NCBI GenBank assembly: GCA_019285715.1 | Contig: CP079108.1 | Location: 1,193,001-1,257,000, forward strand | Reading direction: 5' to 3' | DNA: 64,000 bases | Source: Sphingosinicellaceae bacterium | GTDB taxonomy: Bacteria > Pseudomonadota > Alphaproteobacteria > Sphingomonadales > Sphingomonadaceae | Translations under genes and position numbers: made by a program | The notes under the pieces: generated by a model | The model's database searches: none | The model's input: only the letters and a program-made list of their open reading frames with translations | Told to the model about the DNA's origin: nothing | Shown here: piece by piece, positions 54,053 to 63,251 of the stretch | Layout of the letters: each line of letters begins with the position of its first letter | Numbering within the stretch: position 1 is the stretch's first letter

Positions 54053-54066
54053 GTACGAGTTCGTAC
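54053..54066. promoter_or_regulatory. 14-bp palindrome upstream of the PEP-CTERM gene
   Basis: GTACGA-N2-TCGTAC, a perfect 6-bp inverted repeat in an AT-richer stretch 82 nt upstream of the PEP-CTERM start codon. It is a possible operator or a small hairpin after the radical SAM gene (whose stop is 24 nt away). The role is undetermined. Confidence 0.3.
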
Positions 54067-54089
54067 ATTGTTTCCCAAGCGGTCCAAAT

Positions 54090-55163
54090 TCAGAACAGGC
54101 TGCCTTGCGCACTTGGGACTTTAAAAAGGTTGGTGCGCAGTTCGACACGGGCGTTGGCCAGCCCGAGCTTGGCGCACGCCAGCTTGAACCGCGTCCGCAG
54201 CATCTCGACGTAGGGGCCCGACCCGCGCATCCGGGTGTGGAAGTCGGGATCGTTGTCGCGCCCGCCGCGCATCGACTGGATCAGCGTCATGACCTTGCCG
54301 GCGCGGTCGGGGTGGTGAGTGTCGAGCCAGGCGCGGAACAGCGGCGCGACTTCGTGCGGCAGGCGCACCGGCAGCGCGAAGGCCCCGTGTGCTCCCGCGT
54401 CCTTCGCCGCCGCGAGGATCGCCTCGATCTCATGATCGGTGACCGCCGGCACGATCGGCGCGACCGAGACGAACACCGGCACGCCTGCGTCCGCCAGCGC
54501 GCGGATCGCCGCGATCCGCCGCATCGGAGTCGGGGCGCGCGGCTCCAGCGTTCGCGCCGTGACCCGGTCGAGACTGGTTACCGAGACCGCGACCGCCGCC
54601 AGCCCGCGTTCCGCCATCGGCGCGAGGATGTCGATGTCGCGCGTGACCCGATCAGACTTGGTTGTGATCGTCACCGGATGCCCGAATTCCGCCAGGACCT
54701 CGAGGCATGCGCGCGTGATGTGGTGGGTCGCCTCGATCGGCTGGTAGGGGTCGGTATTGGTCCCCATCGCGATCGGCCGGCAGGCGTAGCCGCGCTTCGA
54801 CAGCTCGGCGCGGAGCAGGGCGGGGGCGCTTGGCTTGGCGGTCAGGCGGGATTCAAAGTCCAGCCCCGGCGACAGGCCGAGATAGGCGTGCGTCGGCCGC
54901 GCGAAACAATAGATGCAGCCGTGCTCGCAGCCCCGATAGGCGTTGATCGAGCGGTCGAAGCCGATGTCGGGCGAAGCGTTGCGCGTGATGATCGTGCGCG
55001 GCGTCTCGAGGCTGACCTCGGTACGGAGCGGCGGGACACCGTCGTCGATCTGCTCGCGGTCATCCAGCCAGTCGCCGTCGCTGACACGCGCGGGGTCGTC
55101 GAAGCGGGTACTGCGCGCGTTGAGCGGTGCGCCGCGGCCCGACCGGAACTCGGAGTTGAGCAT
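54090..55163 (-). CDS. PA0069-family radical SAM protein (SplB-like)
   Basis: 357-residue radical SAM enzyme related to spore photoproduct lyase-type proteins (COG1533). The Fe-S motif CEHGCIYCFARPTHAYLG (CxxxCxxC) lies at about residues 80-97; GTNTDPYQPIEATHHITR and TITTKSDRVTRDIDIL are typical of the family. The substrate is unknown, although DNA repair is often suspected. An exact LexA box and a well-spaced promoter lie immediately upstream, supporting a DNA-damage role. The predicted transcription start falls at or next to the ATG, so the mRNA may be leaderless. Confidence 0.92.
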   Translation of the reverse strand: MLNSEFRSGRGAPLNARSTRFDDPARVSDGDWLDDREQIDDGVPPLRTEVSLETPRTIITRNASPDIGFDRSINAYRGCEHGCIYCFARPTHAYLGLSPGLDFESRLTAKPSAPALLRAELSKRGYACRPIAMGTNTDPYQPIEATHHITRACLEVLAEFGHPVTITTKSDRVTRDIDILAPMAERGLAAVAVSVTSLDRVTARTLEPRAPTPMRRIAAIRALADAGVPVFVSVAPIVPAVTDHEIEAILAAAKDAGAHGAFALPVRLPHEVAPLFRAWLDTHHPDRAGKVMTLIQSMRGGRDNDPDFHTRMRGSGPYVEMLRTRFKLACAKLGLANARVELRTNLFKVPSAQGSLF

Positions 55164-55169
55164 CGCGCG

Positions 55170-55202
55170 AGATTAGGCGCATTTCGAGAACAAGACAAGA
55201 AC
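55170..55202 (-). promoter_or_regulatory. SOS-type promoter with LexA box for the radical SAM gene
   Basis: Minus strand: GTTCTTGTCTTGTTC (55188-55202) is an exact GTTC-N7-GTTC LexA box. Inside it TTGTCT (55193-55198) serves as -35, and TAATCT (55170-55175) is a -10 at exactly 17 nt spacing. Transcription would start about 7 nt beyond, at the ATG at 55163. Confidence 0.8.
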
Positions 55203-55291
55203 ACAGCGCTGATCGGGCGGACCGTCAGCGGCACTGGCTTGGTCCCTCAGGCCCGGTTTGCTATACCGGCTACCGGTGCAGGAGACATGCG

Positions 55292-55534
55292 ATGTTGTTC
55301 GTGTCGATGATCGTCGCCGCGACCTTGGCGACCAGCGCGAGTCCCGGGCAGCGGCACGATTGCAAGCCGATCGAACCGGAACCGGCGACTGCGGCGTTGC
55401 GGGCCGGCTTCCACAAGCTCGGCGAATTGCCGCCGGCAAACCATGTCCTGGCACTGTTCCGGACTATCGATAGCTGCCCGGCACCGGTGGTCGTCCGCTA
55501 CGGTATCGGCACCGTGGATCGACCCGTCCGCTAG
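55292..55534 (+). CDS. small secreted hypothetical protein
   Basis: 80-residue protein with a signal peptide (MLFVSMIVAATLATSAS) and a short mature domain with two Cys residues (HDCKPIEPEPAT and TIDSCPAPVVVRYGIG) that could form a disulfide. CAGGAGA lies about 8 nt before the ATG, supporting translation. It is divergent from the radical SAM gene; the SOS box lies about 90 nt upstream on this side and could in principle act on both. No known family is recognised. Confidence 0.6.
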   Translation: MLFVSMIVAATLATSASPGQRHDCKPIEPEPATAALRAGFHKLGELPPANHVLALFRTIDSCPAPVVVRYGIGTVDRPVR

Positions 55535-55584
55535 CGATCCGGGCGGCATGGTTTCGGTCCACACCGCCCGGTCGCCAACCTGTT

Positions 55585-55611
55585 TGCCCGGGCGCGTTAT
55601 GCCGCCGGGCA
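55585..55611 (+). terminator. hairpin after the small secreted protein gene
   Basis: TGCCCGG, a 13-nt loop, then CCGGGCA, between the convergent small secreted protein gene and the RcnB-like gene. It is a candidate terminator; stem length is modest. Confidence 0.4.
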
Positions 55612-55657
55612 GGCGTCTCACATTGTACGAATACGACAAATCGCTCTTCGCGAGCGT

Positions 55658-56275
55658 TCAGCCGAAGACGTTGTAATAGACCTCCTTGATGTGCCCGTTC
55701 TTGCGGCGGACGAGCAGCAGGTCGGGACCATAGCGCACCCAGCGGTAACCGCTCGGCGGCGAGCCAAAGCCCAGCGCCGCGTAATTATTGTAGTAATAGC
55801 CGCTGCTCAGGAAGATCGACGGCAGGATCAGGCCCGGGTTCCAGCGCCGATAGCCGTAGCCGCGCGGGTAGCGATAATGCGGAGCCGAGACCGGCGGGCG
55901 CTGCCAGTTGCCGCCGCCATGGGGTGGCCGCGGCGGTCGCACGCCGATTGGCGGACGCCCGCCGTTACCGGGCCGAGGCGGCTGGATCTGCGGGCCGCCA
56001 GTGCCGGGACGCGGCGGCTGGATCTGCGGGCCGCCAGTGCCGGGACGCGGCGGCTGGATCTGCGGCCCCCCGTTACCGGGGCGCGGCGGGCGAACTTGTG
56101 GGCCACCGTTGCCTGGACCTACGGGCCGATTCATGCCGGGCGGACGCCGGTCGGTCGGCCGGGCCTGGTCGCCGCCGCCCGGACGGGCGGGCCGCTGACG
56201 GTCGGCGTCCTGTGCGTCCGCGACGGTCGCGCCCATCATCAGGGCGATCGTGGCGATCAAGGTTGTCCGTGACAT
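55658..56275 (-). CDS. RcnB-like periplasmic protein with Pro/Gly repeats
   Basis: 205-residue exported protein: signal peptide about 1-22 (ending ATVADAQD), a low-complexity Pro/Gly/Arg region (about 25-145) with a 12-residue repeat PRPGTGGPQIQP, and a C-terminal RcnB-type domain with SGYRWVRYGPDLLLVRRKNG and IKEVYYNVFG. RcnB of E. coli tunes Ni/Co efflux, but most alphaproteobacterial relatives have only this short terminal domain and no proven metal role. The ATG at 56275 begins the signal peptide. Confidence 0.8.
   Translation of the reverse strand: MSRTTLIATIALMMGATVADAQDADRQRPARPGGGDQARPTDRRPPGMNRPVGPGNGGPQVRPPRPGNGGPQIQPPRPGTGGPQIQPPRPGTGGPQIQPPRPGNGGRPPIGVRPPRPPHGGGNWQRPPVSAPHYRYPRGYGYRRWNPGLILPSIFLSSGYYYNNYAALGFGSPPSGYRWVRYGPDLLLVRRKNGHIKEVYYNVFG
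55979..56122. repeat. 36-bp tandem repeat inside the RcnB-like gene
   Basis: Two identical 36-bp units (55979-56014 and 56015-56050) are followed by a diverged third (56051-56086) and a more diverged fourth unit. The unit keeps frame and encodes the 12-residue PRPGTGGPQIQP repeat, so copy number could vary without frameshift. Confidence 0.85.
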
Positions 56276-56348
56276 CGGTGTCTCCCCTTGGCTTTGGCTG
56301 GTTCGACTCAGGCTATGTCCGACCCTGTTACGACGCAAGCGGGGTACG

Positions 56349-56876
56349 CTAGCGCTCGGTCAGCCGCGGCATCAACTCGACGAAATTGCAGGGTTGGTGT
56401 CGGCTATCGAGTTGCGACGCCAGAATGCCGTCCCAACCGTCCTTCACCGCGCCGGTCGAGCCGGGCAGCGCGAACAGGTACGTGCCCCGAGCCACCCCGG
56501 CGGTAGCGCGCGACTGGACGGTGGAGGTGCCGATGCTCTGGTAGCTGAGCCAGCGGAACAGTTCGCCGAAGCCGGGGATCTCCTTGTCCCAGACCTGCGC
56601 GAACGCTTCCGGCGTGACGTCGCGGCCGGTGACCCCGGTGCCACCCGTCGAGATGATGCAGTCGATGCGCGGATCATTGATCCAGGTGTTGAGCTGTTCA
56701 ACCAGCTTCGGCACGTCGTCGGTGACGATCGCGCGGGCGGCGAGGACATGGCCCGCCCCGGTCAGCCGCTCGACCAGTGTATCGCCGGAGCGGTCGTCCG
56801 CGGCGGTGCGGGTGTCGGAGACGGTCAGGACGGCGATGTGGACGGGGATGAAGGTCCGGCTGTCGTCAACCGGCAC
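56349..56876 (-). CDS. moaB: molybdenum cofactor biosynthesis protein B
   Basis: 175-residue MoaB/MogA-fold protein acting in molybdopterin adenylylation or a related step. Motifs are [40 protein letters not shown] and [20 protein letters not shown]. The start is a GTG inside the 3' end of the lytic transglycosylase gene (11-nt overlap), giving the coupled order udg-slt-moaB. Confidence 0.93.
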   Translation of the reverse strand: MPVDDSRTFIPVHIAVLTVSDTRTAADDRSGDTLVERLTGAGHVLAARAIVTDDVPKLVEQLNTWINDPRIDCIISTGGTGVTGRDVTPEAFAQVWDKEIPGFGELFRWLSYQSIGTSTVQSRATAGVARGTYLFALPGSTGAVKDGWDGILASQLDSRHQPCNFVELMPRLTER

Positions 56877-58782
56877 TCGCGACCACCATGTCGTCGATCG
56901 GCAGCGTCGGATTGAGGTAGCCCGGGACCGGCGGCGCGACGAACGTTGGGACGATCTTGACGCCGTCCTGTCCGACCATCCCGGGGAATTTGGGCCACAG
57001 GTCCTTCGACAGCGCATCGAGGCTTGGCGTCCGCGCACCGTCGCGGAGCTGGTACATCCAGTAGTTGCGCAGCACGACCTCGACGTAGTGCCGGGTCTCC
57101 TTGAACGGGATCGACTCGATGAACAGCAGCGGGTCGGCGTTGTCGCGCAGCGTCGTGTTCCACTTCTGCACGCTGCCCGGGCCGGCATTATAGGCGGCGA
57201 TCACCTTGGGCAGCAGCCCGCCTGTGTAGCTCATGTCGCGCAGGCTCTGCAGGTAGCTCTGCCCGCACTCGATGTTGAACTCGGGGTCGCTGAGGTCGCG
57301 GACCGCGGCGACCGCTACCACCGTGCCGTCGGCCATGCGCGCGGTCATTTCGCGGGCCGCGGCGGGCATCAGCTGCATGATGCCCTTGGCGCCGGTGCGC
57401 GAGGTCGCTGTGGTCTGGAAGTTCGATTCCTGGAGGGCGTGCGCATAAACCAGGCTGCGGTCGACGCGCCAGCCACCGGCGGGGCGCCAGTCGGGAGCGG
57501 GGAAGCGCGCGCTCATCGGCGTGTCCTGCCCGACCGGGGGATGCTGGGCGAGCCAGTATTGCGTCGCCGGCAGGTTGAGGCGTGCCGACAGGCGCAGCAG
57601 CGGCGCATAGGCCTGCGGGCTGGCGGTCGCGGCGAGATACTTGAGCTCGCGGTCGGCGAGACCGAGCTGCCCGACCTCGACCAGCGCGGCGGCGCGCTTC
57701 GCACCCGGCAGTGCCGACAGCATGTTCCAGTCGGCGGTGATGAAGTCGGGCTCGACCCAGTCCTGGCCCATGTCCTGCCCGAGGACCCGGCGCGCCAGCA
57801 GCCCGTAGAAGCGGTCCTTGTACTGTGCCGCGCGGGCAAGCCGTGCATTGGCTTCGGCGGGGTGATTGCACTTGGCGTAAGCGCGGTAGGCCCAATAGGC
57901 ACCGCCCGCGCTCAGGTCCTCGCCCGCGAGCTTGGTGCCGACCATGTCGAAGGCCTTGGCGGCGGTCTCGCAGTCGTTCTCGCGGTAGGCGGCGAGGCCG
58001 ACGACCCAGGCCCCGAGCGCGGCCCATTCGCCTGAGCCCTGCGCTGCGTACGACGCCATCCGCATCGCCGCCGCATCGTCGCCGCCGGTGTAGTAGCTCC
58101 ACGCGGTGCGCTGCGCCCACTCGGTCGCCACGGGCTCCGACGCAGTGGCGCTGAGCAGCTGCCAAGCACTCTCGGCATCCCAGTTGCGGTCGGATGCGAG
58201 CAGCGGTCTTAGGCGGTTGGCCAGCGCGTTGTCGCCGGGGATGCCGAAGCCGAGCGCCGCCTTGGGGGCCATCGGGGTCGAGAAGCTGACGGTGCGGAAG
58301 GCGCGCTGAACCGGCAGCGGCAGCGCCGAGGCGGCACCGACGCGCTGGGCAAGTTGCACCAGCTTCGGCGTTTGCGGCAGGTCGGCATTCGCGGTCAGCC
58401 AGTTGCTCAGCTCATCGGCGGTGGCGCGCCCAAGGCCCTTGGCGAGCATCAGCTGCGCCTTGGCGGTGCTGGTCAGGAGGCCGGCCTCGGGCATGTTCGC
58501 GAGCGCCGCCTCTGCGACCTTCGTCCGTCCGGCGTCGATGTCGAGGAAGATCTGGCGGTAGGCGACGCGCTCGCCGCCGTTGAGCTGCTGCGGCACCTTG
58601 CGCTGGGACTGGGTGATGCCGGTGCTCTCGCCGGTGACGGTAATATCGGCGGAGGTCGAAGGCGGTGCGACGGCCTGAGGCGCGGCGGCGGCTTGAACCG
58701 CCCAGGCCGGAGCCAGAGCGGCCTGCGCGGCGACCGGTAGCAGCGTGGTCGCGAGCAGGACGGACAGGGACTGCTTAATCAT
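56866..58782 (-). CDS. lytic murein transglycosylase (second Slt-type)
   Basis: 638-residue periplasmic transglycosylase with a signal peptide (about 1-30), a helical superhelix region (about 70-430) and an SLT domain (about 440-580). The catalytic Glu is in [36 protein letters not shown] and [17 protein letters not shown] follow. It is related in plan to the Slt at 32.4-34.4 kb but diverged. The ATG at 58782 is preferred over a TTG one codon earlier. It overlaps the udg stop by 8 nt. Confidence 0.92.
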   Translation of the reverse strand: MIKQSLSVLLATTLLPVAAQAALAPAWAVQAAAAPQAVAPPSTSADITVTGESTGITQSQRKVPQQLNGGERVAYRQIFLDIDAGRTKVAEAALANMPEAGLLTSTAKAQLMLAKGLGRATADELSNWLTANADLPQTPKLVQLAQRVGAASALPLPVQRAFRTVSFSTPMAPKAALGFGIPGDNALANRLRPLLASDRNWDAESAWQLLSATASEPVATEWAQRTAWSYYTGGDDAAAMRMASYAAQGSGEWAALGAWVVGLAAYRENDCETAAKAFDMVGTKLAGEDLSAGGAYWAYRAYAKCNHPAEANARLARAAQYKDRFYGLLARRVLGQDMGQDWVEPDFITADWNMLSALPGAKRAAALVEVGQLGLADRELKYLAATASPQAYAPLLRLSARLNLPATQYWLAQHPPVGQDTPMSARFPAPDWRPAGGWRVDRSLVYAHALQESNFQTTATSRTGAKGIMQLMPAAAREMTARMADGTVVAVAAVRDLSDPEFNIECGQSYLQSLRDMSYTGGLLPKVIAAYNAGPGSVQKWNTTLRDNADPLLFIESIPFKETRHYVEVVLRNYWMYQLRDGARTPSLDALSKDLWPKFPGMVGQDGVKIVPTFVAPPVPGYLNPTLPIDDMVVASAG

Positions 58783-59593
58783 CAAGCTTGGCCTTGAGTG
58801 CCTGCAGGTCGCGCCATGCCAGTGCCTTGAGGCTGGGCTGGGCGAGCAACTGCGTCGGGTGGAAGCTGGGCATCACCGGAACGTCGGTGCCGCTCATCGT
58901 CTGCCACTTGCCGCGCAGGCGGTTGATGCCGCCGCTGGTGCCGGTCAGCGCTGCGGCAGCGGCGCCGCCCAGCGCGAGGATTGCCCGTGGCTTGGCAAGC
59001 TCGATCTGGCGGCGGAGGAACGGCGCGCAGGCCGCGATCTCGGCGGCGGCGGGGGACCGGCCACCGGGGGTCGGCCAGTAGACGAGGTTCGCGAGGTAGG
59101 CGCTGTCGCGGCCGAGACCGATCGCCGCGAGCATGCGGTCGAGTAGCAGCCCGGCGTCGCCACCGAGCACCGCGTCCGCGCTCGGCATGTCGCCGACCAG
59201 CATCAGCGCCGAACCGGGGGTGCCATCGGCGAACAGCGGCGGGTTGCCGTGCGTCGCGAGCGCGCAGCCGTCGAACTCCGAAAGGGCCGCCTGCAGCGCC
59301 GACAGGCTGTCGACGCCGATGACAGTAGCGATCGCCTCGATGACCGCATCCGCTTCGCAGGGAGCGATGAGCTCGGCGACGGGGGGAGGCGGTGCCTGGA
59401 CCGGTTCGGGCGGCGCGAGCCATCGGAACGGAGTGTCGTCGACGAGCGTATCAACCCCGGCGTCGACAAGCCACGCCAGCGCCGAAAGCGCTTCGCGTGA
59501 GGACAGCTGGTTGAGACCCCCGTTCACAGCTGCCACTCTGCGACGGTTGACGCTATGGTCAACAGTGGCAGGCGACGGTATCTGACGAACCAT
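58775..59593 (-). CDS. uracil-DNA glycosylase family protein (family 4-like, motif-degenerate)
   Basis: 272-residue protein with a variable N-terminal third (SREALSALAWLVDAGVDTLV) and a family-4-like UDG domain (about 100-270). Expected motif A GEAPGADED reads GDMPSADAV here; the second motif PSFHPTQLLAQPSLKALAWR is kept, as is YLANLVYWPTPGGRSP. Only two candidate Fe-S Cys remain (in FDGCALATHG and AACAPFLRRQ). This points to an altered or lost glycosylase activity, or a lineage-specific variant. It is the first gene of udg-slt-moaB. Confidence 0.82.
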   Translation of the reverse strand: MVRQIPSPATVDHSVNRRRVAAVNGGLNQLSSREALSALAWLVDAGVDTLVDDTPFRWLAPPEPVQAPPPPVAELIAPCEADAVIEAIATVIGVDSLSALQAALSEFDGCALATHGNPPLFADGTPGSALMLVGDMPSADAVLGGDAGLLLDRMLAAIGLGRDSAYLANLVYWPTPGGRSPAAAEIAACAPFLRRQIELAKPRAILALGGAAAAALTGTSGGINRLRGKWQTMSGTDVPVMPSFHPTQLLAQPSLKALAWRDLQALKAKLDD

Positions 59594-59633
59594 TGCAAAG
59601 TCGCGACAGATTGAATCAATTCCGGGAGATCGA

Positions 59634-61283
59634 ATGTCCGAACGTGAATCGATGCCCTACGACCTGGTCATCGTCGGCGGTGGCCCGGCGGGCCTGTCGG
59701 CGGCGATCCGGGCGAAGCAAGCGGCTGCAAAGGCCGGCATCGAGCTGGCGGTCTGTGTCTTGGAGAAGGGCTCCGAGATCGGTGCGCACATCCTGTCGGG
59801 CGCGGTCGTCGACCCCAAGGCGCTCGACGAGCTGCTGCCCGACTGGAAGGACCTTGACAGCCCGCTGACCGTACCGGTGACCTCGAACCATCACTGGATC
59901 CTGTCGGCCAAGGGCAAGACCGAATTTCCGCACGCGCTGATGCCGCCCTTCATGAACAACGCCGGCTGCTACACCGTCAGCCTCGGCAATTTCTGCCGCT
60001 GGCTGGCCACCCAGGCGGAGGGTCTCGGCGTCGAGATCTTCCCGGGCTTCGCGGCTGCCGAAGTGCTGTGGAACGACGACGGCTCGGTCAAGGGCGTCGC
60101 CACCGGCGACATGGGCGTGGCCAAGGATGGCACGCGCAAGGACAGCTACCAGCCCGGCCTCGAGCTCCACGCCAAGTACACGTTTTTCGCCGAAGGCGTG
60201 CGCGGCCACCTGTCGAAGCAGCTGATCCGCCACTTCGACCTCGCCAAGGACAGCCAGCCGCAGGTCTACGGCCTCGGCGTCAAGGAATTGTGGGACATCG
60301 AGCCCGGCAAGCACGTCCCCGGCACCGTCATCCACACCCAGGGTTTTCCGCTGACCGATGCCAACGGCGGCGGCTGGATCTATCACCAGGCGAACGGGCA
60401 GGTGTCGCTCGGCTTCGTGACGTGGCTCAACTACTCGAACCCGTATCTGTCGCCGTTCGAGGAGATGCAGCGCTGGAAGACGCATCCCGCGATCACCGCA
60501 CTGCTGACCGGCGGCCGCCGCGTCAGCTACGGCGCGCGCGCGATCAACGACGGCGGCTGGCAGTCGGTGCCGAAGCTGACCTTCCCCGGCGGCGCACTGA
60601 TCGGCTGCAGCGCCGGCTTCGTCAACGTGCCCCGGATCAAGGGCAGCCACACCGCGATGAAGACCGGTATGATGGCGGCCGAAGCTGCTGTTGCGGCAAT
60701 CGTCTCGCAGCGTACGGGCGACGAACTGGCCGAGTATCAGACCGCCTATGAGGGCAGCTGGGTCTATGACGAGCTGCGCGGCGTCCGCAACACGCTGCCT
60801 GCGGTCGAGAAGTTCGGCAACACCGTCGGCACTGTCGTCGCGGGCATAACCATGTGGGCCGAGCACCTCGGCGTCCGGATGCCGTTCACGCTCGGACACC
60901 ACAAGGACAACGAGCAGCTCCGGCGCAAGGACGCGGTCCACCCGATCAAGTATCCGAAGCCCGACGGCGTCATCACCTTCGACCGGCTGTCGAGCGTCTT
61001 CCTGTCGAACACCAACCACGAGGAGGACCAGCCGGTCCACCTGACGCTGCGCGATCCGGACATCCCGATCCAGTACAACCTGCCGACCTACGACGAGCCG
61101 GCACAGCGCTATTGCCCGGCGGGTGTCTACGAGGTCGTCGGCCTGGAGGAGGGCGCGCCGCGCTTCCAGATCAACGCGCAGAACTGCGTCCACTGCAAGA
61201 CTTGCGACATCAAGGACCCGACCCAGAACATCAACTGGGTGGTCCCCGAAGGCGGCGGCGGGCCAAATTACCCGAACATGTGA
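59634..61283 (+). CDS. electron-transfer flavoprotein:ubiquinone oxidoreductase
   Basis: 549-residue membrane-associated flavo-Fe-S protein passing electrons from ETF to ubiquinone, supporting fatty- and amino-acid oxidation. FAD site YDLVIVGGGPAGLSAAIRAK at the N-terminus (about 6-25), quinone/membrane region with AGFVNVPRIKGSHTAMKTGM, and the C-terminal 4Fe-4S ligands in NCVHCKTCDIKDPTQNINW. The length is the family norm. It is divergent from the udg operon. Confidence 0.96.
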   Translation: MSERESMPYDLVIVGGGPAGLSAAIRAKQAAAKAGIELAVCVLEKGSEIGAHILSGAVVDPKALDELLPDWKDLDSPLTVPVTSNHHWILSAKGKTEFPHALMPPFMNNAGCYTVSLGNFCRWLATQAEGLGVEIFPGFAAAEVLWNDDGSVKGVATGDMGVAKDGTRKDSYQPGLELHAKYTFFAEGVRGHLSKQLIRHFDLAKDSQPQVYGLGVKELWDIEPGKHVPGTVIHTQGFPLTDANGGGWIYHQANGQVSLGFVTWLNYSNPYLSPFEEMQRWKTHPAITALLTGGRRVSYGARAINDGGWQSVPKLTFPGGALIGCSAGFVNVPRIKGSHTAMKTGMMAAEAAVAAIVSQRTGDELAEYQTAYEGSWVYDELRGVRNTLPAVEKFGNTVGTVVAGITMWAEHLGVRMPFTLGHHKDNEQLRRKDAVHPIKYPKPDGVITFDRLSSVFLSNTNHEEDQPVHLTLRDPDIPIQYNLPTYDEPAQRYCPAGVYEVVGLEEGAPRFQINAQNCVHCKTCDIKDPTQNINWVVPEGGGGPNYPNM

Positions 61284-61517
61284 GCGGCGTGCCTGGCCCC
61301 GGCACCGGGTTCGAGAGCGACGACCACACTATCGCCGCCGCGGTCCCCGAGCCGGCGACCGGGGCGACCGGTCCCTGAGCCGGCGACCGGGACGACGCTG
61401 TCGGCCGGCTTCCGCACCATGGGCCTTGGCCTGCGTTGGGGTCGCCGCCGCGGGCTCCGGAGCGTTTCCCACTAGTACCGCTTCCCTTTGGTGCCGCGTG
61501 AGGGCAGGGTCGGCGGC

Positions 61518-63251
61518 ATGAAGTCTGCCTCCGCCCTCGCCCTGGTGCTCGTCCTGCTGAGCACCGCCTCGACGGCGCTTGCCGTGCCGCAGTCCGACCC
61601 CGACAGCGGCGCGCGCGACTATGTGCTCGGTCGGTTTGCGGCCGACAACGACAAGCTGCTCGACGCCGCGCGCTTTGCCGATGCGGCGCGGCAGCGCGAC
61701 CCTTCCGATCCGGCCGTTGCGCAGCGCGCCTTCGACCTTGCCATCGTGGCGGGCGACGAGCGGCTGGCAGTGACCCTCGCCAACGGTCTGGCGGCTACTG
61801 GCAAGGGCGACTCGACGGTGGCCTTGGTCCGTCTCGCCGACGCGCTCGACCGCCGCGACTGGAAGGCCGCGGACGCGGCCCGTGCGGGCATCGCCGACGT
61901 TGGCTATGCCGCGGTGATCGCGCCGATCGTCGAGGGCTGGATCCTGTTCGGGCGCGGTGACACCGACTTGGCACTGGCCAAGCTCGATCCCACGGCGATG
62001 ACCGGCTTCGCCAAGTCCTATGTCGCGGAAGCGCGCGCCCACATGCTCGCCGCGGCGCGCAAGTACGCGCCCGCCGCCGCTGCCTATCACGAGCTCCGCG
62101 CCGGTACCGGGCCGGGCATCAGCTTCCTCGTCGTCGGCGAGGCGGACGCGCTCCAGCAATCGGGCGACAAGGCGGGTGCAGCGACGCTGCTCGCGGGTGC
62201 GAACGACGATGCGGTGGTGACGCAGGCGCGGGCGCGACTTGCGGCGGGCAAGCGCATCGGCGGGCTGGCCAGCGACCCCCGTACCGGCGTCGCCTGGGTC
62301 TGCGCCCGGCTCGCGACCGACCTGTCGCGGGACAAGCCGGTGGCCCTGGCGCTGGTCTTCGCCCGCGTCGCGACCTTCCTCGCGCCGGACAACGCGGCGT
62401 CGTGGCTGGTCGCGGGCGACGTGCTGGCGCGCAGCAGCTACGATGATGCGGCCTTGGCGGCCTACGGCAAGATCGGCGCGAATGAAGCCCTGGCAACAGC
62501 GGCGCGAGCCCGGCGCGCCGATGTGCTCGGCGACGCGGGGCGTGGGGCCGAGGCGGAGGCGGCGCTGGTCGCGGCGACCAAGGCTGCCGATGCCGACAGC
62601 GAGGCCTGGGCCCGGCTCGGCGACTGGCAGCGCAAGGCCGAACGCTATGCCGATGCCGCCAAGTCCTATGGCCGCGCGGTCGATCTCGCGCCGGGCGGCA
62701 AGCCCGCGTGGATCCTGTATTTCCTGCGCGGCTCGACCCTCGAGCAGGCCGGCAACTGGTCGCTGGCCGAGCCCGACCTGCGTACCGCGCTGGCGATGGC
62801 GCCCGACGAGCCGACAGTGCTCAACTATCTCGGCTACGCGATGCTCGACCGGGGGCAGGACGTACCCGCCGCGAAGGCGCTGGTCGAGCGCGCCTCGCAG
62901 TTGAAGCCCGATGACGGCTTCATCGCCGATTCGCTCGGCTGGGCGCAATACCGGCTCGGCGACATGGCGGCCGCGGTGAAGACGCTCGAGCGCGCCGCTG
63001 CTGCCGAGCCCGGCGACCCGACGATCAACGAGCATCTCGGCGACGCCTACTGGCGCTCGGGCCGCCGCATCGAGGCGCGCTTTCGCTGGCGTGCGGCGAT
63101 CGACCTCGACCCGACCCCGAAAGCGCGGGCGACGCTGGCGTCAAAGCTCGACTACGGCCTCGACGTGGCCCAAAGGCTCGCGGCGAACACGGTGGCGGTC
63201 GCCCCGAAGGAGACCGGCGCTTGGACAGCGAACACGCCCCCGCGAAACTGA
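61518..63251 (+). CDS. exported TPR-repeat protein
   Basis: 577-residue protein with a signal peptide (about 1-24, ending TALAVP) and TPR-like repeats throughout, clearest toward the C-terminus (PTVLNYLGYAMLDRGQDVPA, DGFIADSLGWAQYRLGDMAA, PTINEHLGDAYWRSGRRIEA). It probably works as a periplasmic or outer-membrane scaffold. The last 31 nt overlap ispE. The start MKSASALALVLVLLS is chosen to give the signal peptide. Confidence 0.9.
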   Translation: MKSASALALVLVLLSTASTALAVPQSDPDSGARDYVLGRFAADNDKLLDAARFADAARQRDPSDPAVAQRAFDLAIVAGDERLAVTLANGLAATGKGDSTVALVRLADALDRRDWKAADAARAGIADVGYAAVIAPIVEGWILFGRGDTDLALAKLDPTAMTGFAKSYVAEARAHMLAAARKYAPAAAAYHELRAGTGPGISFLVVGEADALQQSGDKAGAATLLAGANDDAVVTQARARLAAGKRIGGLASDPRTGVAWVCARLATDLSRDKPVALALVFARVATFLAPDNAASWLVAGDVLARSSYDDAALAAYGKIGANEALATAARARRADVLGDAGRGAEAEAALVAATKAADADSEAWARLGDWQRKAERYADAAKSYGRAVDLAPGGKPAWILYFLRGSTLEQAGNWSLAEPDLRTALAMAPDEPTVLNYLGYAMLDRGQDVPAAKALVERASQLKPDDGFIADSLGWAQYRLGDMAAAVKTLERAAAAEPGDPTINEHLGDAYWRSGRRIEARFRWRAAIDLDPTPKARATLASKLDYGLDVAQRLAANTVAVAPKETGAWTANTPPRN

